Below, piece by piece: positions 8,205-16,222 of a DNA stretch of 35,009 bases. The translations under genes and the position numbers were made by a program. The DNA is taken from NCBI GenBank assembly GCA_030603565.1, contig JAUVXM010000020.1:1-35009 (forward strand), in the 5' to 3' direction. The notes under the pieces were generated by a model. The model saw only the letters and a list, made by a program, of their open reading frames with translations. It was not told where the DNA came from and did not search any database. This stretch comes from Candidatus Aminicenantota bacterium. Lineage in GTDB: Bacteria > Acidobacteriota > Aminicenantia > Aminicenantales > Aminicenantaceae. The first letter of the stretch is position 1. Every line of letters starts with the position of its first letter.

Positions 8205-9571
8205 CTTCCTTCTCTATTCTAATTGTAGATGATGAAATCCTGACTCTTAATAATTTGAGGAAAGCTTTAGAAAAAGAAGGGTATGAAATATATATAGCTG
8301 ATTCAGGTGAAAGAGCATTAGAAATTATACATAAATTAAAACCGGATTTGGTACTTCTTGATTTAATGCTTCCCGGGATTTCAGGATTAGAGGTTTTAAA
8401 GAATACAAAAGAAAGGGGAAACGAAATAATTGTAATTATGATGACAGCCTATGAAATTCTTGAGAAGGCTGTAGAAGCTATGAAATTAGGTGCTTATGAT
8501 TACATTCTAAAGCCCTTTAAAATTAGCGATTTAAAAAATACTATCCGGCGTGCATTAGAAACACTTTATCTGCGGATAAGAATTCAAGAACACCTTAAGT
8601 CGGAAAAAGGTCATTATTATTTTGGCAACCTGGTTGCAAAAAGCAATAAAATGACAGAAGTATTGGAAATTGCCAAAAAAATCTCACTTTCCCCAAAAAC
8701 AACAGTGCTGCTACAGGGAGAAAGCGGAACAGGGAAAGAACTTTTGGCAAAGGCTATTCACTATCACAGTCCTCGCTCAGACAAGACGATTGTAGAGATA
8801 AATTGTGCAGCTATTCCAGAGAATCTAATGGAGAGCGAATTATTTGGATATGAAGCGGGAGCTTTCACAGATGCTAAGAAAAGAAAATTAGGTCTTTTGG
8901 AAAAAGCAGATGAAGGAACGGTCTTTTTTGATGAAATAGGAGATATGAGTCTTAACCTTCAAGCAAAACTGCTTAGAGTATTAGAAGAAGAAACTTTCAA
9001 TAGATTAGGTGGTAGTAAAAATATTAAAGTTAACATAAGAGTCATAGCAGCCACCAACAAAGACCTCGAAAGGGCCGTTAAAAAGGAAGAATTCCGTTCA
9101 GATTTATTCTATAGACTTAATGTAGTTCCAATTAAAATACCTCCATTAAGAGAAAGAAAAGAAGATATATTGCCTCTTGCTCTTCATTTTATTGAGGATC
9201 TAAATCAAGAATTAAAACGTTCTTACAAGAAAATATCTTCTGAGGCAGCTGCTTCTATGATCAATTACCCATGGCCCGGAAATGCACGCGAATTAAAAAA
9301 TATAATGGAGAGAATAATGTCTCTTCATGTTTCAGACGAAATTAAACTGAATCACATCCCCTTAGAGATAAGAAATTATAAAAAATATTCAAAAACCGGT
9401 ATGATTGAACAAATAAATAAAAAAGAAAATCCAATAACTTTAGAAAAACTTGAGAAACAGTACATACATGAAGTGCTTGAATATACTGATAATAATAAAA
9501 CTAAAGCCGCAGAAATATTAGGAATTCACCCCACTTCACTTTTCAGAAAAATAAAATCCTGGGAAAAATAA
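8201..9571 (+). CDS. NtrC-family sigma-54 response regulator
   Basis: A 456-aa three-domain activator. The receiver domain (1-120) has D10/D11, phospho-acceptor Asp54, Thr82 and Lys104. The AAA+ domain (about 145-375) has Walker A GESGTGKE (173-180), Walker B VFFDEIGD (241-248) and the arginine-finger region SDLFYRLNV. A Fis-type helix-turn-helix sits at 428-452 (KTKAAEILGIHPTSLFRKIK). The sigma-54 contact loop reads GAFTDA (220-225) rather than GAFTGA. The start lies inside the kinase stop (ATGA). A -24/-12 promoter and two dyads lie 30-125 bp downstream of its stop, so its most likely target is the adjacent small-protein/glutamate dehydrogenase operon. Confidence 0.95.
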   Translation: MTSFSILIVDDEILTLNNLRKALEKEGYEIYIADSGERALEIIHKLKPDLVLLDLMLPGISGLEVLKNTKERGNEIIVIMMTAYEILEKAVEAMKLGAYDYILKPFKISDLKNTIRRALETLYLRIRIQEHLKSEKGHYYFGNLVAKSNKMTEVLEIAKKISLSPKTTVLLQGESGTGKELLAKAIHYHSPRSDKTIVEINCAAIPENLMESELFGYEAGAFTDAKKRKLGLLEKADEGTVFFDEIGDMSLNLQAKLLRVLEEETFNRLGGSKNIKVNIRVIAATNKDLERAVKKEEFRSDLFYRLNVVPIKIPPLRERKEDILPLALHFIEDLNQELKRSYKKISSEAAASMINYPWPGNARELKNIMERIMSLHVSDEIKLNHIPLEIRNYKKYSKTGMIEQINKKENPITLEKLEKQYIHEVLEYTDNNKTKAAEILGIHPTSLFRKIKSWEK

Positions 9572-9600
9572 GCATTAATCCTTCCTAAAAATACTATTAT

Positions 9601-9628
9601 TGCAAATTGCAGTATAGCAAAATGCTAT
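9601..9628. promoter_or_regulatory. Twin dyads, probable activator binding sites
   Basis: TGCAAATTGCA (9601-9611, 5-bp arms) and ATAGCAAAATGCTAT (9614-9628, 6-bp arms) sit side by side about 50-80 bp upstream of the -24 element, the usual place for NtrC-type enhancer sites. The core TGCAA/TAGCA with its mirror is shared loosely. Assignment to the adjacent regulator is inference from position. Confidence 0.5.
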
Positions 9629-9678
9629 GATATTATCATGCGAAATATCTAAGCTATTGATATATAAGGACTTAAAAT

Positions 9679-9696
9679 TTGGCACGTACATTGCAT
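9679..9696 (+). promoter_or_regulatory. Sigma-54 (-24/-12) promoter
   Basis: TTGGCACGTACATTGCAT matches the sigma-54 consensus TGGCACg-N4-TTGCa, with GG at 9681-9682 and GC at 9693-9694, exactly 12 bases apart. Transcription should start near 9706, giving a leader of about 22 bases before ATG 9728. It lies directly downstream of a sigma-54 activator gene. Confidence 0.92.
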
Positions 9697-9727
9697 TTAA
9701 TGTTGGCGTAATAAAATGGAGGTCATC

Positions 9728-9982
9728 ATGAATAATATTAATGGCGCATCAGTTAGAAAGAAAGAAAAAGAAGAAAGTTTTGAAAAACAGGAGGTAGAGA
9801 TAATTCCATGGCCTGACATGGAAGCAATTTTAGAAAAAAAGGATGAAAAACCAGAATGGAAAAAAGTAAGATTAGACCAAAAATTTATTTATTATAAAGA
9901 TAAAAAAATTCCTATTCTGCAGTTTCAAAAATCAGGATATGACAAAATATTAAAATTTTTAGTTAAAGGAATAGGGAGGTAA
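9728..9982 (+). CDS. Small unknown protein in the sigma-54/GDH operon
   Basis: An 84-aa protein that I do not recognise. ATG 9716 is in frame but overlaps the GGAGG that serves ATG 9728, so 9728 is the better start. The sequence is very rich in Lys and Glu in its first third (likely flexible). It then has a conserved-looking core, VEIIPWPDMEAILEKK, and ends with KKIPILQFQKSGYDKILKF. It has no signal peptide or membrane segment, so it is cytoplasmic. It is the first gene behind the -24/-12 promoter, and its stop is two bases before the glutamate dehydrogenase start. Cotranscription suggests a role with that enzyme, for example a regulatory or accessory subunit; this is inference only. Confidence 0.75.
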   Translation: MNNINGASVRKKEKEESFEKQEVEIIPWPDMEAILEKKDEKPEWKKVRLDQKFIYYKDKKIPILQFQKSGYDKILKFLVKGIGR

Positions 9983-9984
9983 AA

Positions 9985-11277
9985 ATGGCACAGCAAGCAA
10001 AAATACACTATATTGAAACTGTTATTAAAAAAAAGGAAGGAGACTATGATCCTTTTATAGAAGCTACCCTTCAATTTGAGAATGCGGCTGATTATTTGGA
10101 TTTGGAACCATGGATTTATCAAAGGCTAAAATACCCTGAAAGAGAACTTATTGTTCACATCCCTATTTCTCTAGATAATGGAACCGCGGAAACGTTTACC
10201 GGATTCAGGGTCCAGCACTCTACTATAAGAGGCCCTTCAAAAGGTGGAATACGTTACAGCCCGGATGCTTCTTTGAGTGAATGTAAAGCTCTAGCTTCTT
10301 GGATGACGTGGAAGAGTGCTGTAATAAATATTCCATTTGGCGGGGGAAAAGGAGCTGTGATTTGCGATCCTACAAAAATGTCTGAAAACGAATTAAAAAA
10401 ATTAACCAAGCAGTATATCAATGCTATAAGGGATATAATAGGCCCTTATAAAGATATACCTGCACCTGATATGTTTACAAATTCTCAGACTATGGCATGG
10501 ATTGCAGACGCATATAATCAAAACGGACATATAGAACCAGCTGTGGTTACAGGAAAGCCTGTTTTTCTGGGAGGTTCTTTAGGAAGAGAAGAAGCTACCG
10601 GCACCGGTTTATTTTATATGTTAAGAGAGGCATCAAAATATTTGGATTTTCCCCTGGCTGATAAAAAAGTTGTACTATTAGGTTTTGGGAATGTGGGTTC
10701 ATCCATTGCAAAACGTGTTCATAAAGCAGGATGTAAAATAATTGCTGTAACAGATATTTACGGTGGAATTTATAGTGAAAAAGGAATTAATCCTTTTGTG
10801 CTTAAAGAGCATGTTAGTAAAAATGGTTCTATTGTCAATTTTCCTGAAACGGTACCTATTGATAATGAGGGACTTATCAGTTTACCCTGTGATATTCTTA
10901 TTCCAGCAGCGGTTGAAGGACAGATAAATAAAAATAATGCAGATGATATAAAGGCGAAAATTATTCTAGAAGGTGCTAATGGTCCTACTACAGTAGACGC
11001 AGACGAAATATTAAAAGAAAAAGAAACTTTTGTTATCCCTGATATCCTGGCAAATGCAGGAGGAGTAATGGTTTCTTATCTGGAATGGGTTCAGAACCTG
11101 CAGAGGTATTTCTTTTCTGAAGAAGAAGTGCTTGCTAAATCTGAAAAGAAAATGAAAGATGCGTTCTGGGAAGTTATAAAAACCATGAAGGATTATAAAG
11201 TGTCTATGAGAGAAGCAGCTTACATATTAGCAGTGGGAAGTGTTGCTAAAACATTGAGGGTATTAGGAAGAAATTAA
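9985..11277 (+). CDS. gdhA: Glutamate dehydrogenase (Glu/Leu/Phe/Val family)
   Basis: A 430-aa enzyme of the hexameric GDH family, interconverting glutamate with 2-oxoglutarate and ammonia. Substrate residues are Lys86 in KGGIR and the catalytic Lys122 in GGGKGAV, with Asp162 in IPAPD. The dinucleotide fold has GFGNVG at 233-238. Asp257 at the end of the second strand (AVTDIYGG) favours NAD(H) over NADP(H), which fits a catabolic role. The start is set by GGGAGG. It follows the 84-aa gene by two bases and is controlled by the sigma-54 promoter. Gene symbol is by family; leucine or related dehydrogenase activity is less likely given the length and motifs. Confidence 0.94.
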   Translation: MAQQAKIHYIETVIKKKEGDYDPFIEATLQFENAADYLDLEPWIYQRLKYPERELIVHIPISLDNGTAETFTGFRVQHSTIRGPSKGGIRYSPDASLSECKALASWMTWKSAVINIPFGGGKGAVICDPTKMSENELKKLTKQYINAIRDIIGPYKDIPAPDMFTNSQTMAWIADAYNQNGHIEPAVVTGKPVFLGGSLGREEATGTGLFYMLREASKYLDFPLADKKVVLLGFGNVGSSIAKRVHKAGCKIIAVTDIYGGIYSEKGINPFVLKEHVSKNGSIVNFPETVPIDNEGLISLPCDILIPAAVEGQINKNNADDIKAKIILEGANGPTTVDADEILKEKETFVIPDILANAGGVMVSYLEWVQNLQRYFFSEEEVLAKSEKKMKDAFWEVIKTMKDYKVSMREAAYILAVGSVAKTLRVLGRN

Positions 11278-11286
11278 AATAAAATA

Positions 11287-11316
11287 TTACAATCTCTTTA
11301 AAATAATCAGTATAAT
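11287..11316 (+). promoter_or_regulatory. Possible secondary promoter of the acyl-CoA synthetase
   Basis: TTACAA (11287-11292) and TATAAT (11311-11316) are 18 bp apart. The expected start falls on or next to ATG 11323, which would make a leaderless transcript. A weak AGAGG also precedes the ATG, so read-through from the sigma-54 operon 45 bases upstream is equally possible. Confidence 0.35.
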
Positions 11317-11322
11317 AGAGGC

Positions 11323-14022
11323 ATGGATGTTCATAAACTTGATAAAATTTTTAAACCAAAACGCATAGCTCTTATTGGTGTTACTTCCAACCCGAAAAGT
11401 GTGGGGGGGAAAATATTAAGAAACCTGGTAACAGGGGGTTTTCAGGGAGTTGTGTATCCGGTCAATCTTGATTTTGAAGCAGTCCAGGGTATCCAGTGTT
11501 ATGCTCAACTGAAGGATATTCCAAAACAGGCGGACCTGGGAATCATATGTTCTCCGTCCCAACAGGTTCCAGAATTAGTCCGTCAGTGCGGAGAGGCCGA
11601 TATTAAAGGATTGATCATTATCTCAGCCGGGTTTAAAGAAATAGGGGAAAAAGGGGAAAAGTTAGAAGAACAGATCTACACAGAGCTCCAGCGATTTCCA
11701 GATATGCGCATTATTGGGCCAAATTGCCTCGGAATCATAATACCCGGGTTGAAGCTGAATGCAAGTTTTGCAACAGGACTCCCTAAGAAGGGGAACATTG
11801 CATTTATTTCTCAATCCGGCGCCTTGTGTGCCTCTGTACTGGATTGGGCTCTGGACAAGAATATCGGATTTTCTTACTTTGTCTCAATTGGGAACACCCT
11901 CGATGTTGATTTTGGAGATCTGATTGACTATTTTGGTGAGGATGAAGATACTCACTCTATAATACTTTATATAGAATCAATTAACAGAGTGCGCTCTTTT
12001 ATGACAGCCGCACGAGCCTATGCCCGCGCAAAACCGATTATTGTATACAAATCAGGAAAGTTCAAAGCATCCGCGGAAGTAGCAGCATCTCATACCGGAG
12101 CCATGGCAACCGAAGACAGCATCTACGATGCCGCCTTTCAGCGTATGGGTATTTCCCGGATAAGTGAGATCGGAGAGATATTTGATTATACGGAAATGAT
12201 GGGCTGTAAAAAAACTCCCAAAGGTCCCAGGCTCTGTATAATTACTAATGCAGGAGGACCGGGAGTTATTGCTACTGATGCCCTGATTGAAAACAATGGT
12301 GTACTTGCTGAGATGTCAGAGGAAACATTAGAGAAACTGAATCTTAAATTACCCTCCTTTTGGTCCCATGGTAATCCAGTGGATGTACTGGGTGACGCAA
12401 GGCCTAAAAGAATCTCAAAAGTGACGGATATCATCCTGCAGGATTCCGGGGTAGATGGAGTGCTTTTAATCCTTACACCCCAGGCTATGACCAATCCTTC
12501 GGGAACAGCAAGAGCAGTAGTACAATGTGCGGAAAAGGCCAAGAAACCGATTTTAGCTTCCTGGATGGGGGGTAAAAGCATGAGGGAAAGCTATCAGATT
12601 TTGAGTGATGCCTGTATACCGGTATATGATACTCCTGATAAAGCAGTACGGGCCTTTATGATCCTGGTTGAATATTCCAGAAACCTTGAAATTCTCTATG
12701 AAACGCCTAAGTATATTCCCGTAGAATTTAAAGTAGACCGGGAACAGATAAGAAATGATTTTTTTAAAATCATACCAGATGACATCAATATTCTCTCTGA
12801 AGAGTTATCAAAACATCTTATCCAAGCGTACGGCATGCCTGTTACAACGCCGATTCCGGTTTCGAATGAAAGTGAGGCTTTAAAGCAAGCTCGAAAGATG
12901 GGATTTCCAGTGGTTCTAAAAATAGATTCACCTAATATCACTCATAAGACTGATGTGGGGGGTGTAGCCCTTAATCTGAAAGATGAAGCCATGGTCAAAA
13001 GGGGATATGCAGATATTATAAAAAAAGCCTGTAAATCCCATCCAAAAGCAGCCATTAATGGGGTAACGGTTCAGCCTATGATACAGGAAAAAAATGCAGT
13101 TGAGCTGATCCTGGGAATCAAAAAAGACAGAGTGTTCGGTACAGTCATGATGGTTGGCATAGGGGGTATTCAGGCTGAATTTTTTAAAGACCGCTGTTTA
13201 GGCTTCCCCCCATTAAACGAACGTCTTGCCAGAAGTTTGCTGGAATCTCTGAAAATCTGGCCGCTTTTAACCGGCTATCGCGGGGTACCTGCTGTTAACA
13301 TCGAGCGGCTTATTGAAATGTTAATTCGCCTCTCTTACCTGGCAGCAGACTATCCGGAGATTAAAGAGCTCGATATTAACCCTCTGTTAGTTTATGAAAA
13401 AGATGTCATTGCTTTGGATGCACGCATGGTAATTGACAGAAAAATCTTAGATAAATCCCTCAAACCTTATAGCCATCTTATGCTGCGTCCCTATCCGGAA
13501 GAATATATTAAAAGTGTAAAATTACGTGATAAATCATCTATTATACTGCGGCCTATTAAACCGGAAGATGAACCAATCTGGATGGACATGCTAGCCTCAT
13601 GTTCTCCGGAATCGATTTATGCCCGCTTTCAATCACTCTATACCGGCTGGAAATATCATAAGGAAGCAATTCGTTACTGTTATATTGACTATGCCCGAGA
13701 GATTGCTATTGTTGCAGAGAAGAAAGATAAACAGAAACGCCGGCTTATAGGTGTAGGAAGACTGATTGCTGATCCAGATGTAAAGAATGCAGAATATGCA
13801 GTTCTGATCGCTGATCCCTGGCAGAATCAGGGACTGGGAAAGATTCTTACAGATTACTGTCTGAAGATAGCCAAAGAGTGGGGAATTAAGGAAGTTGTAG
13901 CCCAGACAAGCACCACCAATCACCGTATGGTGGAAATTTTCAAAGAATCAAATTTTGAGATTACGATTGATCACAGCAACTCGGAAGTATATGTTAAAAA
14001 GATTTTAAGTAAAAGTAGGTGA
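11323..14022 (+). CDS. ADP-forming acyl-CoA synthetase fused to GNAT acetyltransferase
   Basis: An 899-aa fusion. Residues 1-100 are a CoA-binding Rossmann domain (IALIGVTSNPKSVGGK). Residues 130-460 are the succinyl-CoA-synthetase-like ligase domains with SQSGA and active-site His257 in ASHTGAMA. Residues 485-705 are an ATP-grasp domain (PVVLKIDSPNITHKTDVGGV, ELDINPL). Residues 740-895 are a GNAT domain with the acetyl-CoA loop QNQGLG (834-839). His257 sits where archaeal ADP-forming acetyl-CoA synthetases carry the phosphorylated histidine, so ligase activity looks intact, in contrast to PatZ-type protein acetyltransferases where the ligase part has decayed. It could make ATP from acyl-CoA produced by amino-acid oxidation; the GNAT part could acetylate proteins. 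It lies 45 bases after GDH. Confidence 0.93.
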   Translation: MDVHKLDKIFKPKRIALIGVTSNPKSVGGKILRNLVTGGFQGVVYPVNLDFEAVQGIQCYAQLKDIPKQADLGIICSPSQQVPELVRQCGEADIKGLIIISAGFKEIGEKGEKLEEQIYTELQRFPDMRIIGPNCLGIIIPGLKLNASFATGLPKKGNIAFISQSGALCASVLDWALDKNIGFSYFVSIGNTLDVDFGDLIDYFGEDEDTHSIILYIESINRVRSFMTAARAYARAKPIIVYKSGKFKASAEVAASHTGAMATEDSIYDAAFQRMGISRISEIGEIFDYTEMMGCKKTPKGPRLCIITNAGGPGVIATDALIENNGVLAEMSEETLEKLNLKLPSFWSHGNPVDVLGDARPKRISKVTDIILQDSGVDGVLLILTPQAMTNPSGTARAVVQCAEKAKKPILASWMGGKSMRESYQILSDACIPVYDTPDKAVRAFMILVEYSRNLEILYETPKYIPVEFKVDREQIRNDFFKIIPDDINILSEELSKHLIQAYGMPVTTPIPVSNESEALKQARKMGFPVVLKIDSPNITHKTDVGGVALNLKDEAMVKRGYADIIKKACKSHPKAAINGVTVQPMIQEKNAVELILGIKKDRVFGTVMMVGIGGIQAEFFKDRCLGFPPLNERLARSLLESLKIWPLLTGYRGVPAVNIERLIEMLIRLSYLAADYPEIKELDINPLLVYEKDVIALDARMVIDRKILDKSLKPYSHLMLRPYPEEYIKSVKLRDKSSIILRPIKPEDEPIWMDMLASCSPESIYARFQSLYTGWKYHKEAIRYCYIDYAREIAIVAEKKDKQKRRLIGVGRLIADPDVKNAEYAVLIADPWQNQGLGKILTDYCLKIAKEWGIKEVVAQTSTTNHRMVEIFKESNFEITIDHSNSEVYVKKILSKSR

Positions 14023-14029
14023 GCTAGTC
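14019..14029. repeat. Left arm of 11-bp inverted repeat around the ASST-like gene
   Basis: GTGAGCTAGTC here has its exact reverse complement at 15187-15197. The pair flanks the minus-strand arylsulfotransferase-like gene. The stop codon of the acyl-CoA synthetase (14020-14022) falls inside this arm. No transposase or target duplication is seen. Confidence 0.35.
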
Positions 14030-14063
14030 GGGGTAATTCTATTTAAAAGACAATGCTCAGCCG

Positions 14064-15080
14064 TTAAGATATAGCCTTTTGCAAAGGGGGAGCGGCATCT
14101 TCTTTCTCCATAGACCCCTTTGGTGTAAGGTCTTTTCCTTCGAGTCCTTTATAGCTTGATGCATAGCGGATTACTCTGAATATGGAGTTTTGGGGACTCG
14201 GCATATCTGGAACACCCGACATCTTCTTTTTACCAGGTGGGGGCATAGGGAAGGAGGGTTTTACTCCAGCCGCTGGAGGGCGTGGCAATAATTTAATAGG
14301 ATTGGCATATTTCCAGACAGTTTCCCCATTCCGGGTTATTTCAAAAAGGGTTCCATTCTCACCGGAACAGATCAGGGTGTTCCCATTGGTCAGACGTTGT
14401 GCTCCGGAAATGTGGCCTGAGTAAAAATCCGGTTTATCTGAAGCCCCATAAATCCAGGTTGGATTCTCAGGTCCAAAGCTTGCGCCTGCTTCAAGGAGAT
14501 ACTGTCCCTTTGTTTTTACTGCGGGTTTCACTTCGATAACAGAATCAGGCCAGAGACCTAAGTCTCCTACGGTTTCGCGATTCCTTCCGGCAGCCACAGC
14601 TTGTTTATTGGTTTTGTGTTCCCAGGCAATCATTAAAATGTTTCCATTGGGCAGCCTTTCGATATCATGGTGGAGCATATGTTTTTTATTGTTATATCTG
14701 AAATCCCAGAGCAAATCTCCCTCCCAGGAAAATTCCTGGATTTGTCCTCCTGAACCACCGCCGTGAAAAGTTGGATTTGATCCTGGACCAGCAAAGGCTG
14801 TTCGCAGAAGATGTCCGTTTTCCAGAAGATAAACGGCCTGACCAGGTTCATAATCGCATTCCCATGAGTGAACCAGCCGGCCGTCCAGGTCGATAAGATA
14901 GGTTGAAGTTGCGGCGATAGGCGAAAACAGAGTGTAGCCCTTAAAGGCTTGTTCTGTCTTGCTGATCAATCCTGTATTTACTGGATGGGCATCAGGGGAA
15001 GATGGTTTGCCCTGGGAGAGAAGAATCGTCGAGGCGGAAAGCCATGTTATTATAAGAAAAATAGATGTTTTTGATTTCAT
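14064..15080 (-). CDS. Exported arylsulfotransferase (ASST)-like beta-propeller protein
   Basis: A 338-aa protein with a Sec signal peptide (1-24, ending LLSQG). The body shows the repeated ASST/PQQ-like blade pattern: TYLIDLDGRLVHSWE (about 62-76), YLLENGHLLRTAF, GDLLWDFRY, HHDIERLPNGNILMIAWE (about 138-155), QRLTNGNTLICSGENG and GETVWKYANP. The HHD motif corresponds to the conserved histidine region of the family. Bacterial ASSTs move sulfate between phenols in the periplasm, but many such proteins are uncharacterised and this one is shorter than the classical enzyme (about 550-600 aa), so substrate and activity are uncertain. The start is supported by AAGGAAGGGA. It is convergent with the acyl-CoA synthetase gene. 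Confidence 0.8.
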   Translation of the reverse strand: MKSKTSIFLIITWLSASTILLSQGKPSSPDAHPVNTGLISKTEQAFKGYTLFSPIAATSTYLIDLDGRLVHSWECDYEPGQAVYLLENGHLLRTAFAGPGSNPTFHGGGSGGQIQEFSWEGDLLWDFRYNNKKHMLHHDIERLPNGNILMIAWEHKTNKQAVAAGRNRETVGDLGLWPDSVIEVKPAVKTKGQYLLEAGASFGPENPTWIYGASDKPDFYSGHISGAQRLTNGNTLICSGENGTLFEITRNGETVWKYANPIKLLPRPPAAGVKPSFPMPPPGKKKMSGVPDMPSPQNSIFRVIRYASSYKGLEGKDLTPKGSMEKEDAAPPLQKAIS

Positions 15081-15186
15081 ATTTATAATCCCTTCCTTTA
15101 TCTCATTGATCCGAAAACTCTTTAATTAGACAAACGGATTTTCTGAATTATTCCCAAAATTGTCAATAACAAGATAAGAGGGGAGT

Positions 15187-15197
15187 GACTAGCTCAC
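15187..15197. repeat. Right arm of 11-bp inverted repeat around the ASST-like gene
   Basis: GACTAGCTCAC is the exact reverse complement of 14019-14029. With one more pair on each side of CTAGC it also forms a local dyad AGTGACTAGCTCACT, so it could be an operator in the divergent region between the ASST-like and GIN-domain genes. Confidence 0.35.
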
Positions 15198-15242
15198 TGA
15201 TAAAAACTACCAACCTTAATGTAAGTGATTATTTTCATCCTT

Positions 15243-15257
15243 TTTTTATATGACGAT
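15243..15257 (+). repeat. 15-bp motif shared with the upstream region of the CocE-like gene
   Basis: TTTTTATATGACGAT is identical to 306-320. Further downstream both regions also share AGATGTATCT (15309 onward and 433 onward) before the ribosome site, though at different spacing. It may mark a common promoter or regulator for exported-protein genes. Confidence 0.35.
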
Positions 15258-15343
15258 GTGAAGGGGATGGTGAACCATTTATCCATTTTTTACGTCTTAT
15301 ATATTAAAGATGTATCTAATTCTACAAAAGGAGAGAAATTAAG

Positions 15344-16135
15344 ATGAAGAAAAAAATATTACTGTTTGCTGTTCTGGCTTTATTTGTATTTGGTTCGGGT
15401 TCTGATTGTGAAGATTTAATCGGGGAGAGAGTGCGCGGTTCAGGACATATGGACGAAGAAATCCGGAATATAAGCGGTGTTTCAGGTGTAAAACTGGCAA
15501 CTTTAGGCAAGCTTTACATTGAGCTGGGGCAGGAGGAAAAACTTTTAATCAAAGCTGAAGATAATCTTCTTGAATATTTTGAAACAGATGTAAGAAACGG
15601 CGTTCTGACCATAGATACACGCAGGAATATAAATATACGGCCGAGAAAAAAGGTAAGCTATTATCTGACTGTTAGGGAATTGGATAGTATAAAGATATCA
15701 AGCAGCGGGGATATCGAAGCTCCGGATTTAAAAACAAACAGGCTGAAATTTAGCGTAAGTAGTTCCGGAGATTTAATAACAGGTGAGCTGGATGTTAAAT
15801 CCTTAGATGTTAGCATCAGCAGTTCAGGAGATATTTTTATCACGGAGCTGCAGGCTAATACAATAGACGTTAATATCTCAAGCAGTGGAGATCTTGATAT
15901 AGACGGGGGAAATGTAGAGAAGCAGGATGTCTCTATCAGCAGTTCCGGAGACTATCAGGCCAGAAGCCTTGAAAGCAGAGAAGCCCGTGTTCGTATTAGC
16001 AGCAGCGGAGATGCATATCTGCGGGTTGAGGATTACCTTTATGTCCGGATTAGCAGCAGTGGGAATCTCTATTATTCGGGAAATCCCCGCATAGATCAAA
16101 GCACATCAAGCTCCGGAAGAGTAATAAAGCGATAG
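15344..16135 (+). CDS. GIN-domain (DUF2807) exported beta-helix protein
   Basis: A 263-aa protein of the DUF2807 / GIN-domain family, surface or periplasmic proteins of unknown role. Residues 1-18 are a signal peptide; a Cys follows at 22 but the lipobox is poor. The region from 100 to the end is built of eight rungs carrying S-S-S-G-(D/N/R), spaced about 13-22 residues apart, each preceded by a beta strand such as VSIS or VRIS; this is a right-handed parallel beta-helix pattern with a serine/glycine/aspartate turn ladder. The N-terminal strand region (VKLATLGKLYIELGQEEKL) is the usual entry. The start follows AAAGGAGAG. A strong stem-loop follows the stop. Confidence 0.88.
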   Translation: MKKKILLFAVLALFVFGSGSDCEDLIGERVRGSGHMDEEIRNISGVSGVKLATLGKLYIELGQEEKLLIKAEDNLLEYFETDVRNGVLTIDTRRNINIRPRKKVSYYLTVRELDSIKISSSGDIEAPDLKTNRLKFSVSSSGDLITGELDVKSLDVSISSSGDIFITELQANTIDVNISSSGDLDIDGGNVEKQDVSISSSGDYQARSLESREARVRISSSGDAYLRVEDYLYVRISSSGNLYYSGNPRIDQSTSSSGRVIKR

Positions 16136-16184
16136 AATAAAACGAGGGACTTACCAGTATCCAGTTTGTTTTCCTTGTTTTATT
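16136..16184. terminator. Long AT-rich stem-loop after the GIN-domain gene
   Basis: AATAAAACGAGGGA (16136-16149) pairs fully with TTCCTTGTTTTATT (16171-16184) if two G-U pairs are allowed, giving a 14-bp stem with a 21-base loop. It begins at the stop codon. There is no long T run after it, so it may act as an mRNA 3' end or terminator. Confidence 0.5.
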
Positions 16185-16222
16185 TCAGCTCATAATTTAT
16201 TATAAAAAAGAAGGAGAACAAT

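Noticed and set aside
15700-16120. Tandem DNA repeat or CRISPR-like array in the GIN-domain gene
   Set aside because: The periodicity comes from the SSSGD protein rungs; the bases vary at synonymous positions and spacers are coding.
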